In this document: one piece after another, positions 35,974 through 45,059 of the stretch
Numbering within the stretch: the stretch's first letter is position 1
Layout of the letters: each line of letters starts with the position of its first letter
Assembly: GCF_900102055.1 (NCBI RefSeq)
Contig: NZ_FNBA01000006.1
Span: 62,001-126,000 of the forward strand
Source of the DNA: Ulvibacter litoralis
GTDB taxonomy: Bacteria; Bacteroidota; Bacteroidia; Flavobacteriales; Flavobacteriaceae
Length of the DNA: 64,000 nt
Direction of reading: 5' to 3'
Made by a program: the position numbers and the translations under genes
Notes under the pieces: model-generated
What the model saw: the letters and a program-made list of their open reading frames with translations, nothing else
Databases searched by the model: none
What the model was told of the DNA's origin: nothing

Positions 35974-36657
35974 CTACATGGTCTTTTGAACCACTTCAAA
36001 AATCTGACTCGCATCACATTTTAGCGTCTTTGAAGGGTGCTTTAATAATAGTGCGTAATCGTGCGTCGCCATTAAGATGGTGTTTCCGTTTTTGTTGATT
36101 TCTTGCAGCACTTCCATCACTTCCACACTTGTTTGTGGATCGAGATTTCCAGTAGGCTCATCGGCTAAAATCAATTCAGGATTGTTTAATAACGCTCTTG
36201 CAATGGCAATACGTTGTTGTTCTCCTCCCGATAATTGATACGGATATTTAAAGTTTTTGGTTTTCATTCCCACCTTGTCCAAGACCTCGTCAATTCGAGT
36301 TTCCATCGCAGATTTGTCTTTCCAGCCGGTAGCGTTCAACACAAAAAGTAGATTGTCTTTTACGGTTCGGTCGTTGAGCAATTTGAAATCTTGAAAAACA
36401 ACACCTAATTTCCGTCTAAGAAACGGAATGTCTTTCTCTTTCAGACTTGGCAAGTCGTAACCTACAATATTCCCTTCTCCTTTGGTAAGCGGTAAATCTC
36501 CGTAAAGTGTTTTCATAAAACTACTTTTTCCGGTTCCTGTTTTTCCAATTAAGTAGACAAATTCACCTTTTTCAATAGATACGTTTACATCGGAAAGGAT
36601 GAGGTTTTCACGTTGAAAAATAGAAGCATCTTTTAAATTTAAAACAGTTTCGGACAT
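35974..36657 (-). CDS. ftsE: Cell-division ABC ATPase FtsE
   Basis: The protein has 227 residues. Walker A GKTGTGKSS, Q-loop VVFQDFKLL, signature LSGGEQQRIAIARAL, Walker B LILADEPTGNLD and H-loop ATHD are all intact. FtsE with FtsX links division to cell-wall hydrolases. ftsX is not next to it here. An exact -7 element (TACTTTTG, 36694-36687, minus) gives a leader of about 23 nt. Confidence 0.9.
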   Translation of the reverse strand: MSETVLNLKDASIFQRENLILSDVNVSIEKGEFVYLIGKTGTGKSSFMKTLYGDLPLTKGEGNIVGYDLPSLKEKDIPFLRRKLGVVFQDFKLLNDRTVKDNLLFVLNATGWKDKSAMETRIDEVLDKVGMKTKNFKYPYQLSGGEQQRIAIARALLNNPELILADEPTGNLDPQTSVEVMEVLQEINKNGNTILMATHDYALLLKHPSKTLKCDASQIFEVVQKTM

Positions 36658-36686
36658 TGATTTTGGAGTTGAGTTTTAATAATAAT

Positions 36687-36694
36687 CAAAAGTA
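36687..36694 (-). promoter_or_regulatory. -7 promoter element of ftsE
   Basis: Minus-strand TACTTTTG, exact TAnnTTTG match; start near 36680. Confidence 0.5.
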
Positions 36695-36730
36695 ATTTGA
36701 ATTCGGCAAACGGCAATACTTCTAAAAGAA

Positions 36731-37207
36731 TTATTCTTCCATAGTTTTTTCGAGTGCCGCGACCTTCTCTTTTAACGTATTTAATTCCTTTTGTTGTGCA
36801 AGGGTGTATAATGTTAACTCTTCAACTTTTTCGAGAAGGAGTAAATTCATTTCTTTTAAAGCGACTCCTTCTTCTTTCATTTTTTCTGCGGAAGGAACGC
36901 CAGGTAAGTGATAGTTCGCTTCAATAAAAGCGGCGATACTTTCTAGAGTGGGAACCTCGTATGTTGGTTTTAATGTTGAAACACCTTCAAAATACGACTC
37001 AAAAACATAATCGGGAGCCACAGCCCCTTCTAAATCGACCACAACTTCTTGGGTGTGAATGGTTCCTTTTACTGTGAGTAATTGGTCGGGGGTTTCGGTG
37101 CCAATTCCTATTTTTCCATCCTTTTCAGTAAGATTCTTAAATTTATTACGCTGTGCGAAGCTTATTGTTGAAAGTAATAAAAGGGCAATTAATAGTATGT
37201 TTTTCAT
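36731..37207 (-). CDS. Secreted tail-fibre-like protein with C-terminal coiled coil
   Basis: The protein has 158 residues from ATG 37207, chosen because MKNILLIALLLLSTISFAQ is a clear signal peptide; a longer frame adds 48 unlikely residues. After it comes KIGIGTETPDQLLTVKGTIHTQEVVVDL, then HLPGVPSAEKMKEEGVALKEMN and a heptad-rich end (LLLLEKVEELTLYTLAQQKELNTL). This arrangement recalls the chaperone-type ends of phage tail spikes and is common in secreted Bacteroidota proteins. Function unknown. Confidence 0.75.
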   Translation of the reverse strand: MKNILLIALLLLSTISFAQRNKFKNLTEKDGKIGIGTETPDQLLTVKGTIHTQEVVVDLEGAVAPDYVFESYFEGVSTLKPTYEVPTLESIAAFIEANYHLPGVPSAEKMKEEGVALKEMNLLLLEKVEELTLYTLAQQKELNTLKEKVAALEKTMEE

Positions 37208-37556
37208 AATAGGAGGTGTTACGATACGATGTAGCCTTAAAATTACAGTTATTTTTGAAAGAAGCCCTTTCCGAAGAAAAAAATAGCAACTTTCTCTTAT
37301 AAAATCTTCCCCTTGAAAATTAGAAACCTCTTTCCTGTCTTTTTTTAGCAATTATTTAGCATATTATTTTGACAAACGTTTCAATAAAAAACGCGATTCA
37401 TCGTTTTATGGACTAGTCGGCACTATGTTTTATGATGCAAATGCAGCGCGTTTTTTCTTTTAATAACCCGTTCATAAATTGTTAATTTTCATAAATCTTC
37501 CTTCTAAGTTAAAGCATAAATGCAATACCTTTATACTTTCAAAAACACTAAAAGAA
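37208..37556. other. Divergent intergenic region of about 350 bp
   Basis: It separates the tail-fibre-like gene (minus) from the large TPR gene (plus). A TTCCGAAG octamer lies at 37269-37276 and a -7-like element at 37526-37533. Nothing else is supported. Confidence 0.5.
37526..37533 (+). promoter_or_regulatory. -7-like promoter of the TPR / barrel pair
   Basis: TACCTTTA, seven of eight consensus bases. Start near 37540, 17 nt before the ATG at 37557. Confidence 0.4.
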
Positions 37557-40500
37557 ATGTTTAAAAACCTCATAATCGTTTCCCTTTACCTACTTCTTTC
37601 GTTTCCAGTATTTTCGCAGCAAACAGCGGCTTATACAAACGATTTGGTAGCTTACAACCAAGCTTTAGAATTGTACAACAACAATCAATTTTTGGCAGCG
37701 CAAAGTCTTTTTACCAAGATAGAAGAAACCGCCCAACAGGAAACTGTAAAAAGTGATTGTTCGTATTACATTGCCAATTGTGCCGTTCGTTTAAATCAGC
37801 AAGATGCCGATCAGTTAATGGAGGAGTTTGTAACGACCTACCCAACAAGTATCAAACGAAACTCTGCTTACATAGACGTTGCGAATTATTATTTCGATAA
37901 CGGAAAGTATTCCTATGCTCAAAAATGGTACGACAAAGTAGATGAAAGCGGATTGAGTAGAAGTGAAACAGAGAAATTCAATTTCAATAAAGGGTATGTG
38001 TTTTTTAAAGGACAGCGCTATTCGGAAGCTAAAAAATACTTCAATCGCGTAAATGACTCTAAAACCTACGGGTCGCAAGCGAAATACTATTTAGGTTTTA
38101 TCGCATATGAAGGCGATAAGTACGAAGAGGCGAATGAGCTTTTTGAAGAAGTAAAAGGAGAAGAACGCTACTCGGAAGGGTTGTCGTATTACCAAGCAGA
38201 TATGAATTTTAAACTCGGAAAGTTTGAAAAAGCCATTGAACTTGGGAAAGAGAAATACACTTCCTCCAATCCTTCAGAAAAAAGTGAATTGTCTAAAATT
38301 ATAGGAGAAAGTTATTTCAACCTTCAGAAATATGCAGACGCCATTCCGTATCTAAAAGAATACAAAGGAAAGCGTGGCAAGTGGAACAACACTGATTATT
38401 ATCAATTGGGATATGCGTATTACAAGCAAGGACAGTATCAAAATGCCATCAATGAATTTAATAAAATTGTGGATGGACGTAATTCTGTAGCGCAAAACGC
38501 ATACTATCATTTGGCCGAGTCGTATGTGAAACTTGATCAAAAACCACAGGCGTTAAATGCATTTAAAAATGCTTCAGAAATGGAATTCAGTGCCGAAATC
38601 CAAGAAGATGCGTGGTTAAATTACGCCAAGCTGAGTTATGAAATTGGAAATAGCTATAAAAGTGTTCCGCAGGTATTGTTGTCTTTTATTGAAAAATACC
38701 CAAACAATCAGAACAACGAAGCGTTAAAAGATTTATTGATTGATTCGTACATTACTTCCAAGAATTACAAAGAAGCGATGGACTTGTTAGAGAACAACAA
38801 GTCGTTTGAGAATAAATTGGCGTATCAGAAGGTGGCGTTTTACCGCGGAATCGAATTGTACAACGAAGCAAACTACCAAGAGGCGATTGTGTTTTTCGAC
38901 AAGTCGTTAAAAGAACCTCGCGATAGCGCTTTTACTGCAAGAGCGACCTATTGGAAGGCAGAAAGTGATTTTCAACTGTCTAATTTTGAAGCTTCTTTAA
39001 TTGGATATAAACAGTTTTTGCAACTGCCAGGCGCTTCAGCAACCCCTGAATTTGCGAACAGTTCGTATAATGTAGCGTACAATAATTTCAAATTAAAAAA
39101 CTATTCCGAAGCCATTCAGAATTTTAAAAGCTACGTAGCAAAATCGAATACAGATGCTGCTCGTAAAAAAGATGCATTCTTGCGTTTGGGAGATAGTTAT
39201 TTTGTAACAAGTCAGTACTGGCCTGCTATGGAAAACTACAATGCAGCGATTGAGATGGGTGCTTCAGACAATGATTATGCACAGTTTCAGAAAGCCATTA
39301 GTTATGGTTTTGTAGATAGAACAGACACAAAAATATCGGAGTTGACCGCATTTATTTCAAAATATCAAAAATCGGTGTACAGAGATGACGCGTTGTACGA
39401 ATTAGGAAATACCTATGTGTCTCAAAACAAAAATAACGAGGCGATTAAAACCTACGATCAGTTAACAAGAGAATTGCCAAAAAGTAGTTTTGTGTCTAAA
39501 TCACTTCTGAAAAAGGCGTTGATTTTAGACAATACTGGGAAAAGTAGTGAAGCCTTAGGATTGTTTAAGCGGGTTGCCAACGAATATCCATCGACACCGG
39601 AAGCGATGCAAGCGGTTTCTTCAGCAAAAATTATTTACATCGATCAAGGAAAGGTGAATGAATACGCAAGTTGGGTAAAGACCTTAGATTTTGTGGAAGT
39701 GGAAGATGCCGAGTTGGACGATGCTACGTATCAAGCTGCAGAGCAACCGTATTTAGAAAACAAGGTGAGTCAGGCAATTACGCGATTTGAAGCGTATTTA
39801 AAGCAATTTCCGAATGGGAATCACGCATTGCAAGCACATTTCTATTTAGGAGAGATGTACTTTACCGACGGGAAGAATGACAAGTCGATTCCGCATTACA
39901 GTTTTGTGGTTTCAAAAGAACGCAGCGAGTTTACAGAACAAGGCTTGGCACGTATTTCTGAATTGTACTTAGCGAAAAAAGATTACAAAAATGCCTTGAC
40001 GTATCTAACTCGTTTAGAAACCGAAGCTGACTTTCCGCAGAACATCATATTTGCGCAAACCAATAGTATGAAAGCGCATTATGAGTTAAAGCAATATGCA
40101 GAAGCGGTTGCCTATGCCGATAAAGTATTAGCAAATACTAAAATTGACAATGCTATTAAAAGTGATGCGCAAATCATCATCGCACGATCTGCTATTAAAA
40201 CCAATAACGAACCGAAAGCAAAAACTGCTTATGCTGAGGTTGCCAAAATAGCAACAGGGCAATTGGCTGCGGAAGCTTTGTATTACGAAGCATATTTTAA
40301 AAACAAAGAAGGAAACTTTGCTGGCTCTAATGAGTCGGTCCAAGTATTGGCTAAAAACTATTCTGGTTATAAATTTTATGGAGCCAAAGGATTGGTGTTG
40401 ATGGCGAAAAATTTCTATGGACTAGAAGATGCCTATCAAGCGACATACATTTTGGAAAGTGTAATTTCAAACTTTACAGAATATCCAGAAGTTGTAGAAG

Positions 40501-40577
40501 AAGCAAAAGCAGAATTGACTGTGATTAAAGCTTCAGAAGCTAAAACAAACTCGTCTGTTGAAACAGAAGAAAACTAA
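37557..40577 (+). CDS. Large periplasmic TPR protein
   Basis: The protein has 1006 residues from ATG 37557, where a signal peptide (MFKNLIIVSLYLLLSFPVFSQQ) begins; an upstream TTG adds 26 unlikely residues. The rest is a continuous solenoid of about 25 TPR or TPR-like units (pattern A..YY.a...FK...Y..A), with no other domain. It is followed 31 bp later by an outer-membrane barrel gene, so the two are probably one operon. This suggests that the TPR solenoid works at the barrel, for instance in assembly or transport; that is inference. Confidence 0.82.
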   Translation: MFKNLIIVSLYLLLSFPVFSQQTAAYTNDLVAYNQALELYNNNQFLAAQSLFTKIEETAQQETVKSDCSYYIANCAVRLNQQDADQLMEEFVTTYPTSIKRNSAYIDVANYYFDNGKYSYAQKWYDKVDESGLSRSETEKFNFNKGYVFFKGQRYSEAKKYFNRVNDSKTYGSQAKYYLGFIAYEGDKYEEANELFEEVKGEERYSEGLSYYQADMNFKLGKFEKAIELGKEKYTSSNPSEKSELSKIIGESYFNLQKYADAIPYLKEYKGKRGKWNNTDYYQLGYAYYKQGQYQNAINEFNKIVDGRNSVAQNAYYHLAESYVKLDQKPQALNAFKNASEMEFSAEIQEDAWLNYAKLSYEIGNSYKSVPQVLLSFIEKYPNNQNNEALKDLLIDSYITSKNYKEAMDLLENNKSFENKLAYQKVAFYRGIELYNEANYQEAIVFFDKSLKEPRDSAFTARATYWKAESDFQLSNFEASLIGYKQFLQLPGASATPEFANSSYNVAYNNFKLKNYSEAIQNFKSYVAKSNTDAARKKDAFLRLGDSYFVTSQYWPAMENYNAAIEMGASDNDYAQFQKAISYGFVDRTDTKISELTAFISKYQKSVYRDDALYELGNTYVSQNKNNEAIKTYDQLTRELPKSSFVSKSLLKKALILDNTGKSSEALGLFKRVANEYPSTPEAMQAVSSAKIIYIDQGKVNEYASWVKTLDFVEVEDAELDDATYQAAEQPYLENKVSQAITRFEAYLKQFPNGNHALQAHFYLGEMYFTDGKNDKSIPHYSFVVSKERSEFTEQGLARISELYLAKKDYKNALTYLTRLETEADFPQNIIFAQTNSMKAHYELKQYAEAVAYADKVLANTKIDNAIKSDAQIIIARSAIKTNNEPKAKTAYAEVAKIATGQLAAEALYYEAYFKNKEGNFAGSNESVQVLAKNYSGYKFYGAKGLVLMAKNFYGLEDAYQATYILESVISNFTEYPEVVEEAKAELTVIKASEAKTNSSVETEEN

Positions 40578-40608
40578 CAACCCCAACTTTCAGAAATAAA
40601 ACCTCATT

Positions 40609-42414
40609 ATGCAACATAAGCAAGTAAAAAATATGCAACAGTGTTTCTCAAATATAATGGCTACGGCATTCCTTCCGAAGTGGACAGGAGCAACGATATG
40701 CATTCTTTTCTTCTTTAGCTCGACCACCCTGTTCGGACAAGAAGACGATTTGGGATCGGAAGTAGTAAATATTGTAAAACCGTACACGCCGACGATTTCA
40801 GATGCGTTTAAAGTAAAAGAAACGCCTGTGCTTAACGATTCAATTACTACGGCAAAAAAGAAGGTGGAGTACAGTATTTTTTCTGTTCCTGTAGCTTCTA
40901 CATTTACACCAGCGAAAGGAAAAGCAACTGCTGTTGAAAAAGTGAAACCGATTAAATTGTACGATAATTATGCGACGCTTGGCTTCGGAAACTATACCAG
41001 TATTTTAGGCGAGTTGTACAGCAATTTTGAAATCAGTAGAACCGACAATGCTGGGTTTTTCTTTAAACATAATTCGTCACAAGGAGGAATCGATGGTGTG
41101 CTTTTAGACGATAAATTTTACGACACTAGTTTGGATGCAAATTATACCAGCAGACAGCGTGATGTTGCCTATCGACTAGATGCAGGCGTGTCGCATCAAC
41201 TATTTAATTGGTATGGATTGAATGAAGAGTTTGAAACTGCTTCAGACGAACTTCTAGAATCCATAGACTCATCCCAAAATTATATTAGTGGATATGTAGG
41301 CGGAAGTATTTCTGTGGAAGATTCGTATTTCGAAAAGGTATCTGCAACCCTTCGTTATTTAACCGATTCATATTCGAGTTCAGAATTTAACGCTCGAATT
41401 CAGCCACAATTTCAATTTCCACTATCGGATATGACATTGAAAGTAGGAGCCGATTTCGATTACCTAACAGGAAGTTTTGATAAAGGATATTTCTTAGATG
41501 GAGCAAATCAATACAGCTTTTTAAACGCCGGAATTATTCCTTCCATCGATTACATAAACAACGATTTAACTGTGTCTATAGGTGCTGCAGCTTACCTAGG
41601 ATTGGATAGTGAAAATAGCAATACAGATTTCTTTATTTACCCACGACTTGCCGTTTCGTATCGCTTGATCGATGAGTTGTTAATCGCTTACGGAGGTGCC
41701 GAAGGGTCGTTAGAGCAAAACACCTACTATAACTTCAAAGAAGAAAATCCGTATGTGTCACCAACCTTATTAGTAGCTCCAACAAGCGCATTGTACGAAG
41801 CTTTTGGAGGATTGAAAGGAAAGTTATCAAACTCAGTAGGGTATAACGTTCGTGCTTCCTACGGAAAAGACGAAAACAAAGCACTTTTCAGATTGAATCG
41901 ATTTGGAGGTTTTTCGGAAGCAAACGAAGGCTACGAAAATGGGAATTCGTTTCAAGTGGTGTACGACGATATTAAAACCTTGTCTGTGTTTGGTGAGTTG
42001 AAGGTTGAGGTTTCGAATGCATTTACCTTAGGGGTTAACGCAAGTTATTACAACTACAACACTCAAGTAGAAATGGAAGCATGGAACCTACCAGAACTTG
42101 AAGCGTCTGTATTTTCTACATTCAGTATTACAGAAAAATTATACGGAGGTGCTTCGTTGTTTTTCGTGGGAGAGCGTAAAGATTTATATACTGAGGGCGG
42201 ACCTTTATACGACCCAATTAGTAGTGTAGCAACAGAAATCACCCTTGATGCGTACGTTGATGCAAATGTACATTTAGGGTATAAAGTAAGTGATCGCTTG
42301 TCTGTTTTTGTAAAAGGAAGCAATTTGCTAAGCGATAGCTATGAAAAATGGGCAAACTACAAGGTACAAAGCATACAAGGACTGCTTGGTGCGACCTATA
42401 AATTTGACTGGTAG
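40609..42414 (+). CDS. Outer-membrane beta-barrel protein (TonB-receptor-like barrel without plug)
   Basis: The protein has 601 residues if started at ATG 40609; ATG 40657 would give a more usual signal peptide (ending FFFSSTTLFGQ). After a short linker (VNIVKPYTPTISDAFKV, about 50-70) the protein is a series of amphipathic beta strands ending in YKVQSIQGLLGATYKFDW, a typical terminal aromatic barrel signature. No TonB box or plug domain is visible. It pairs with the TPR gene upstream. Confidence 0.78.
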   Translation: MQHKQVKNMQQCFSNIMATAFLPKWTGATICILFFFSSTTLFGQEDDLGSEVVNIVKPYTPTISDAFKVKETPVLNDSITTAKKKVEYSIFSVPVASTFTPAKGKATAVEKVKPIKLYDNYATLGFGNYTSILGELYSNFEISRTDNAGFFFKHNSSQGGIDGVLLDDKFYDTSLDANYTSRQRDVAYRLDAGVSHQLFNWYGLNEEFETASDELLESIDSSQNYISGYVGGSISVEDSYFEKVSATLRYLTDSYSSSEFNARIQPQFQFPLSDMTLKVGADFDYLTGSFDKGYFLDGANQYSFLNAGIIPSIDYINNDLTVSIGAAAYLGLDSENSNTDFFIYPRLAVSYRLIDELLIAYGGAEGSLEQNTYYNFKEENPYVSPTLLVAPTSALYEAFGGLKGKLSNSVGYNVRASYGKDENKALFRLNRFGGFSEANEGYENGNSFQVVYDDIKTLSVFGELKVEVSNAFTLGVNASYYNYNTQVEMEAWNLPELEASVFSTFSITEKLYGGASLFFVGERKDLYTEGGPLYDPISSVATEITLDAYVDANVHLGYKVSDRLSVFVKGSNLLSDSYEKWANYKVQSIQGLLGATYKFDW

Positions 42415-42430
42415 TATTACTGTCAGTTCG

Positions 42431-42486
42431 GGCGGAGTCGAGAACGTGTAAGTAAAACAATATACCCAATAGGTCTCGACTGCGCC
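42431..42486. repeat. Inverted GCAGTCGA-type repeat
   Basis: Arms GGCGGAGTCGAGA (42431-42443) and TCTCGACTGCGCC (42474-42486) pair with one mismatch across a 30-nt loop. It adjoins the 24-nt hairpin repeat. It may act as a terminator or RNA-stabilising hairpin after the barrel gene. Confidence 0.65.
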
Positions 42487-42507
42487 TGTCTGATGATAAA
42501 GGCAGGC
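42484..42507 (+). repeat. 24-nt hairpin repeat, copy 2
   Basis: It begins GCCTGTCTGATG and ends AAAGGCAGGC, the reverse complement of the element at 8248-8271 with a few changes. Confidence 0.7.
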
Positions 42508-42617
42508 TCGTCCAGACAAACAGATTAAGTATTCACACTAGTGCGTTTTTTAAATCGTACTCAATCAATGTCACCTTACAAATTGATTAATTCTTGCTTT
42601 TTAGAGCGGTTTTTCTT

Positions 42618-42625
42618 TACTTTTA
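42618..42625 (+). promoter_or_regulatory. -7-like promoter of the amidohydrolase gene
   Basis: TACTTTTA, seven of eight consensus bases; start near 42632, leader about 10 nt. Confidence 0.4.
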
Positions 42626-42641
42626 CTGAAAATATATTCAG

Positions 42642-44273
42642 ATGAAAAACCTTCTACTTCTTGTTGTGATACTTAGTGTCATCTCTTGTGCTCCTAAAAA
42701 GATTCCTGCCGATTTGCTCGTAAAAAACGCTACTATTTATACGGTAAACGAAAATTTTGATACAGCCAATGCCTTTGTAGTTAAAGATGGAAAGATTCTA
42801 GAAATAGGCATAAAACCTGAGCTTGAGTTGAAATATGCAATTGCTGAAACCTACGATGCCAAAGGAAAAACAATTGTCCCTGGATTGATTGATGCGCATG
42901 CACATTTATTCAACTTAGGAGCGATGCTTCAACATGTAGATTTAGTAGGAACCACGAGTTATGATGAGGTTTTATCGCGTGTAGTGGCCTTTCAGAAAGA
43001 AAAAAATAGAGACTATATAATAGGTCGTGGTTGGGATCAAAACGATTGGGACGTAAAAGAATTCCCGACCAAAAAAGAACTAGATTCTTTATTTCCAGAC
43101 ACTCCTGTTGCTTTAGGGCGCGTAGATGGCCATGCATTACTTGCAAATACAAAAGCATTAGAATTGGCAGGTATTACTGCAGAAACCAAGATGGAAGGTG
43201 GCGAAGTAGTGTTAGAAAACGGAGCGCCTAGCGGAATTGTAATTGACAGTCCGATGGAATTACTATGGAACACCTTTCCTGAAATGACAAGTGAAACAGC
43301 TTCTGAAGCCTTGCTAGCTGCTGAAAAAATCTGCCTAGAGAATGGACTTACCACTGTAAACGATGCAGGACTCGACCGAATGACTATTGAATTGATTGAT
43401 AGCTTACAACAAGCAGGAGATATGTCGTTGCGGGTTTATGCGATGGTTTCAAATACTCCTGAAAATTTAGACTACTATTTAAACAACGGAATTGTAAAAA
43501 CAGAGCGTTTAAATGTACGTTCGGTAAAAGTGTATGGCGATGGTGCCTTAGGATCGAGAGGAGCTGCTATGCGTGCGCCGTATAGCGATAAAGATGGACA
43601 TTTTGGAGCGATGATTACAAATGCGGATAGCTTGGCGTTTTTAGCTGAGAAAATTGCAGCGGCTGGTTTTCAAATGAACACACACGCTATTGGGGATTCG
43701 GCAAATATTTCGGTATTACGTGCCTATAAAAAAGCACTGACAGGGAAAACAGATGCCCGTTGGAAAGTAGAACACGCACAAATTGTAAGTCCTTCAGATT
43801 TCGATTATTTCTCGAATAATATCATTCCGTCGGTGCAACCAACACATGCAACGAGCGATATGTATTGGGCAGAAGATAGAGTAGGAGCCGAGCGCATAAA
43901 AGGTGCGTATGCTTATAAAACGTTATTAGATAAAGCTGGAATTGTGGTATTAGGAACCGATTTTCCTGTAGAACAAGTAAATCCGATGTACACATTTTAC
44001 GCGGCTGTAGCTCGTAAAGATTTGCAACAGTATCCTGAAAATGGTTTCAGAAAAGAAGAGGCCTTAAGTCGAGAAGAAGCCCTAAAAGGAATGACGATTT
44101 GGGCAGCTTATTCTAATTTTGAAGAAAACGAAAAAGGAAGTATTGAAGCAGGTAAATTTGCCGATTTCACCATACTAAATCAAGATATTATGACCATTGC
44201 TGAAGATAGCATCCCGAAAGTGAAAGTGATTGCAACTTTTGTAAACGGAGCTTTGGTGTATAGTAAAGAGTAA
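42642..44273 (+). CDS. Amidohydrolase lipoprotein, YtcJ family
   Basis: The protein has 543 residues. A lipoprotein signal (MKNLLLLVVILSVISC, Cys16) anchors it in the envelope. The metal-dependent hydrolase core has GLIDAHAHL (HxH), MNTHAIGD, VEHAQIVSPSDF and GTDFPVEQVNP, matching YtcJ-type amidohydrolases (N-acyl amide or imidazolonepropionase-like). The substrate is unknown. It is flanked by a repeat region and a strong bidirectional terminator. Confidence 0.88.
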   Translation: MKNLLLLVVILSVISCAPKKIPADLLVKNATIYTVNENFDTANAFVVKDGKILEIGIKPELELKYAIAETYDAKGKTIVPGLIDAHAHLFNLGAMLQHVDLVGTTSYDEVLSRVVAFQKEKNRDYIIGRGWDQNDWDVKEFPTKKELDSLFPDTPVALGRVDGHALLANTKALELAGITAETKMEGGEVVLENGAPSGIVIDSPMELLWNTFPEMTSETASEALLAAEKICLENGLTTVNDAGLDRMTIELIDSLQQAGDMSLRVYAMVSNTPENLDYYLNNGIVKTERLNVRSVKVYGDGALGSRGAAMRAPYSDKDGHFGAMITNADSLAFLAEKIAAAGFQMNTHAIGDSANISVLRAYKKALTGKTDARWKVEHAQIVSPSDFDYFSNNIIPSVQPTHATSDMYWAEDRVGAERIKGAYAYKTLLDKAGIVVLGTDFPVEQVNPMYTFYAAVARKDLQQYPENGFRKEEALSREEALKGMTIWAAYSNFEENEKGSIEAGKFADFTILNQDIMTIAEDSIPKVKVIATFVNGALVYSKE

Positions 44274-44313
44274 TTTTTTTACTTCGGAAAGGTTTTCGTT
44301 TTATCGAAATAAA

Positions 44314-44361
44314 AAACGACCCCATATCTATTTCAATGAAGAAATATACATGGGGTCGTTT
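44314..44361. terminator. Bidirectional terminator
   Basis: Arms AAACGACCCCAT and ATGGGGTCGTTT (12 bp) around a 24-nt loop, with A-rich and T-rich flanks. It serves the amidohydrolase gene and the convergent gene at 44416-44757. Confidence 0.8.
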
Positions 44362-44415
44362 CAATTGTTTTTTAAAATATCAGTTATTACTTCTGAAGCT
44401 AAACGTGCTCGAACT

Positions 44416-44757
44416 TTAAAAATTTAAATTTTCTTTGTTGAGTAGTTTTTCAGAAAGCTTAAATGTTGCTGAATATTGAAGATCAGATTCTTCTCTTTTA
44501 AAATCTGAAAAGGCACTAATATACCATTTCGAATTGGTGGCTTTTTTGTTGTAATCTTCGTTTGTTTTAGAACCAAAGACTTTTCCATTCAACCAAGGTT
44601 CAATTTTATAGATTCCTATTCCGAACTTAGCAGCTCTTTTCAAAAGGATCCCGAAATCGGACTCAGAAAAGTGATGAATTTCTTCAGAATTAAAACCATC
44701 GTTGGTGTTTTTTAAATCTACAAAAACATGTTTCTCTAAAAATTCGTTCTTTTCCAT
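44416..44757 (-). CDS. Hypothetical protein
   Basis: The protein has 113 residues, no signal peptide and no membrane segment. It is rich in charged residues, with a segment SDFGILLKRAAKFGIGIYKIEPWLNGKVFG that looks like a small mixed alpha/beta domain. I do not recognise the family. Codon use resembles the neighbours and a terminator sits at its end, which supports it as a real gene. Confidence 0.55.
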   Translation of the reverse strand: MEKNEFLEKHVFVDLKNTNDGFNSEEIHHFSESDFGILLKRAAKFGIGIYKIEPWLNGKVFGSKTNEDYNKKATNSKWYISAFSDFKREESDLQYSATFKLSEKLLNKENLNF

Positions 44758-45059
44758 AATAGCGTTGGTTAGGGGATTTGTTATTGCTTGTTATGCACAG
44801 TGTGATGCATGATTTAGCAGTTTAGGGTAGTGTTATTTTCCGAAGCAAAGATAGTTAATTATTACTTGGGAATTTCCTCATACTTTAAATTAAAGTATTG
44901 TGAGAAAAATGTCTAACGCAACTATGGTATTCAGCCAAAATACAAATCTCAACGAGTTTTTATTCGAAAAAGAAAGAAAGTGCCTTAACACAAAAAATAA
45001 AACTAAAAAACAAGAATTATCTGCTATTTTATTGAATTTAAAGGGGATTGTAGCTTTAG
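44758..45059. other. Intergenic region of about 300 bp
   Basis: It holds a TTCCGAAG octamer (44838-44845) and a perfect inverted repeat, ATACTTTA and TAAAGTAT with a 3-nt centre (44880-44898). Two short overlapping frames across its right end are not convincing. Confidence 0.5.
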
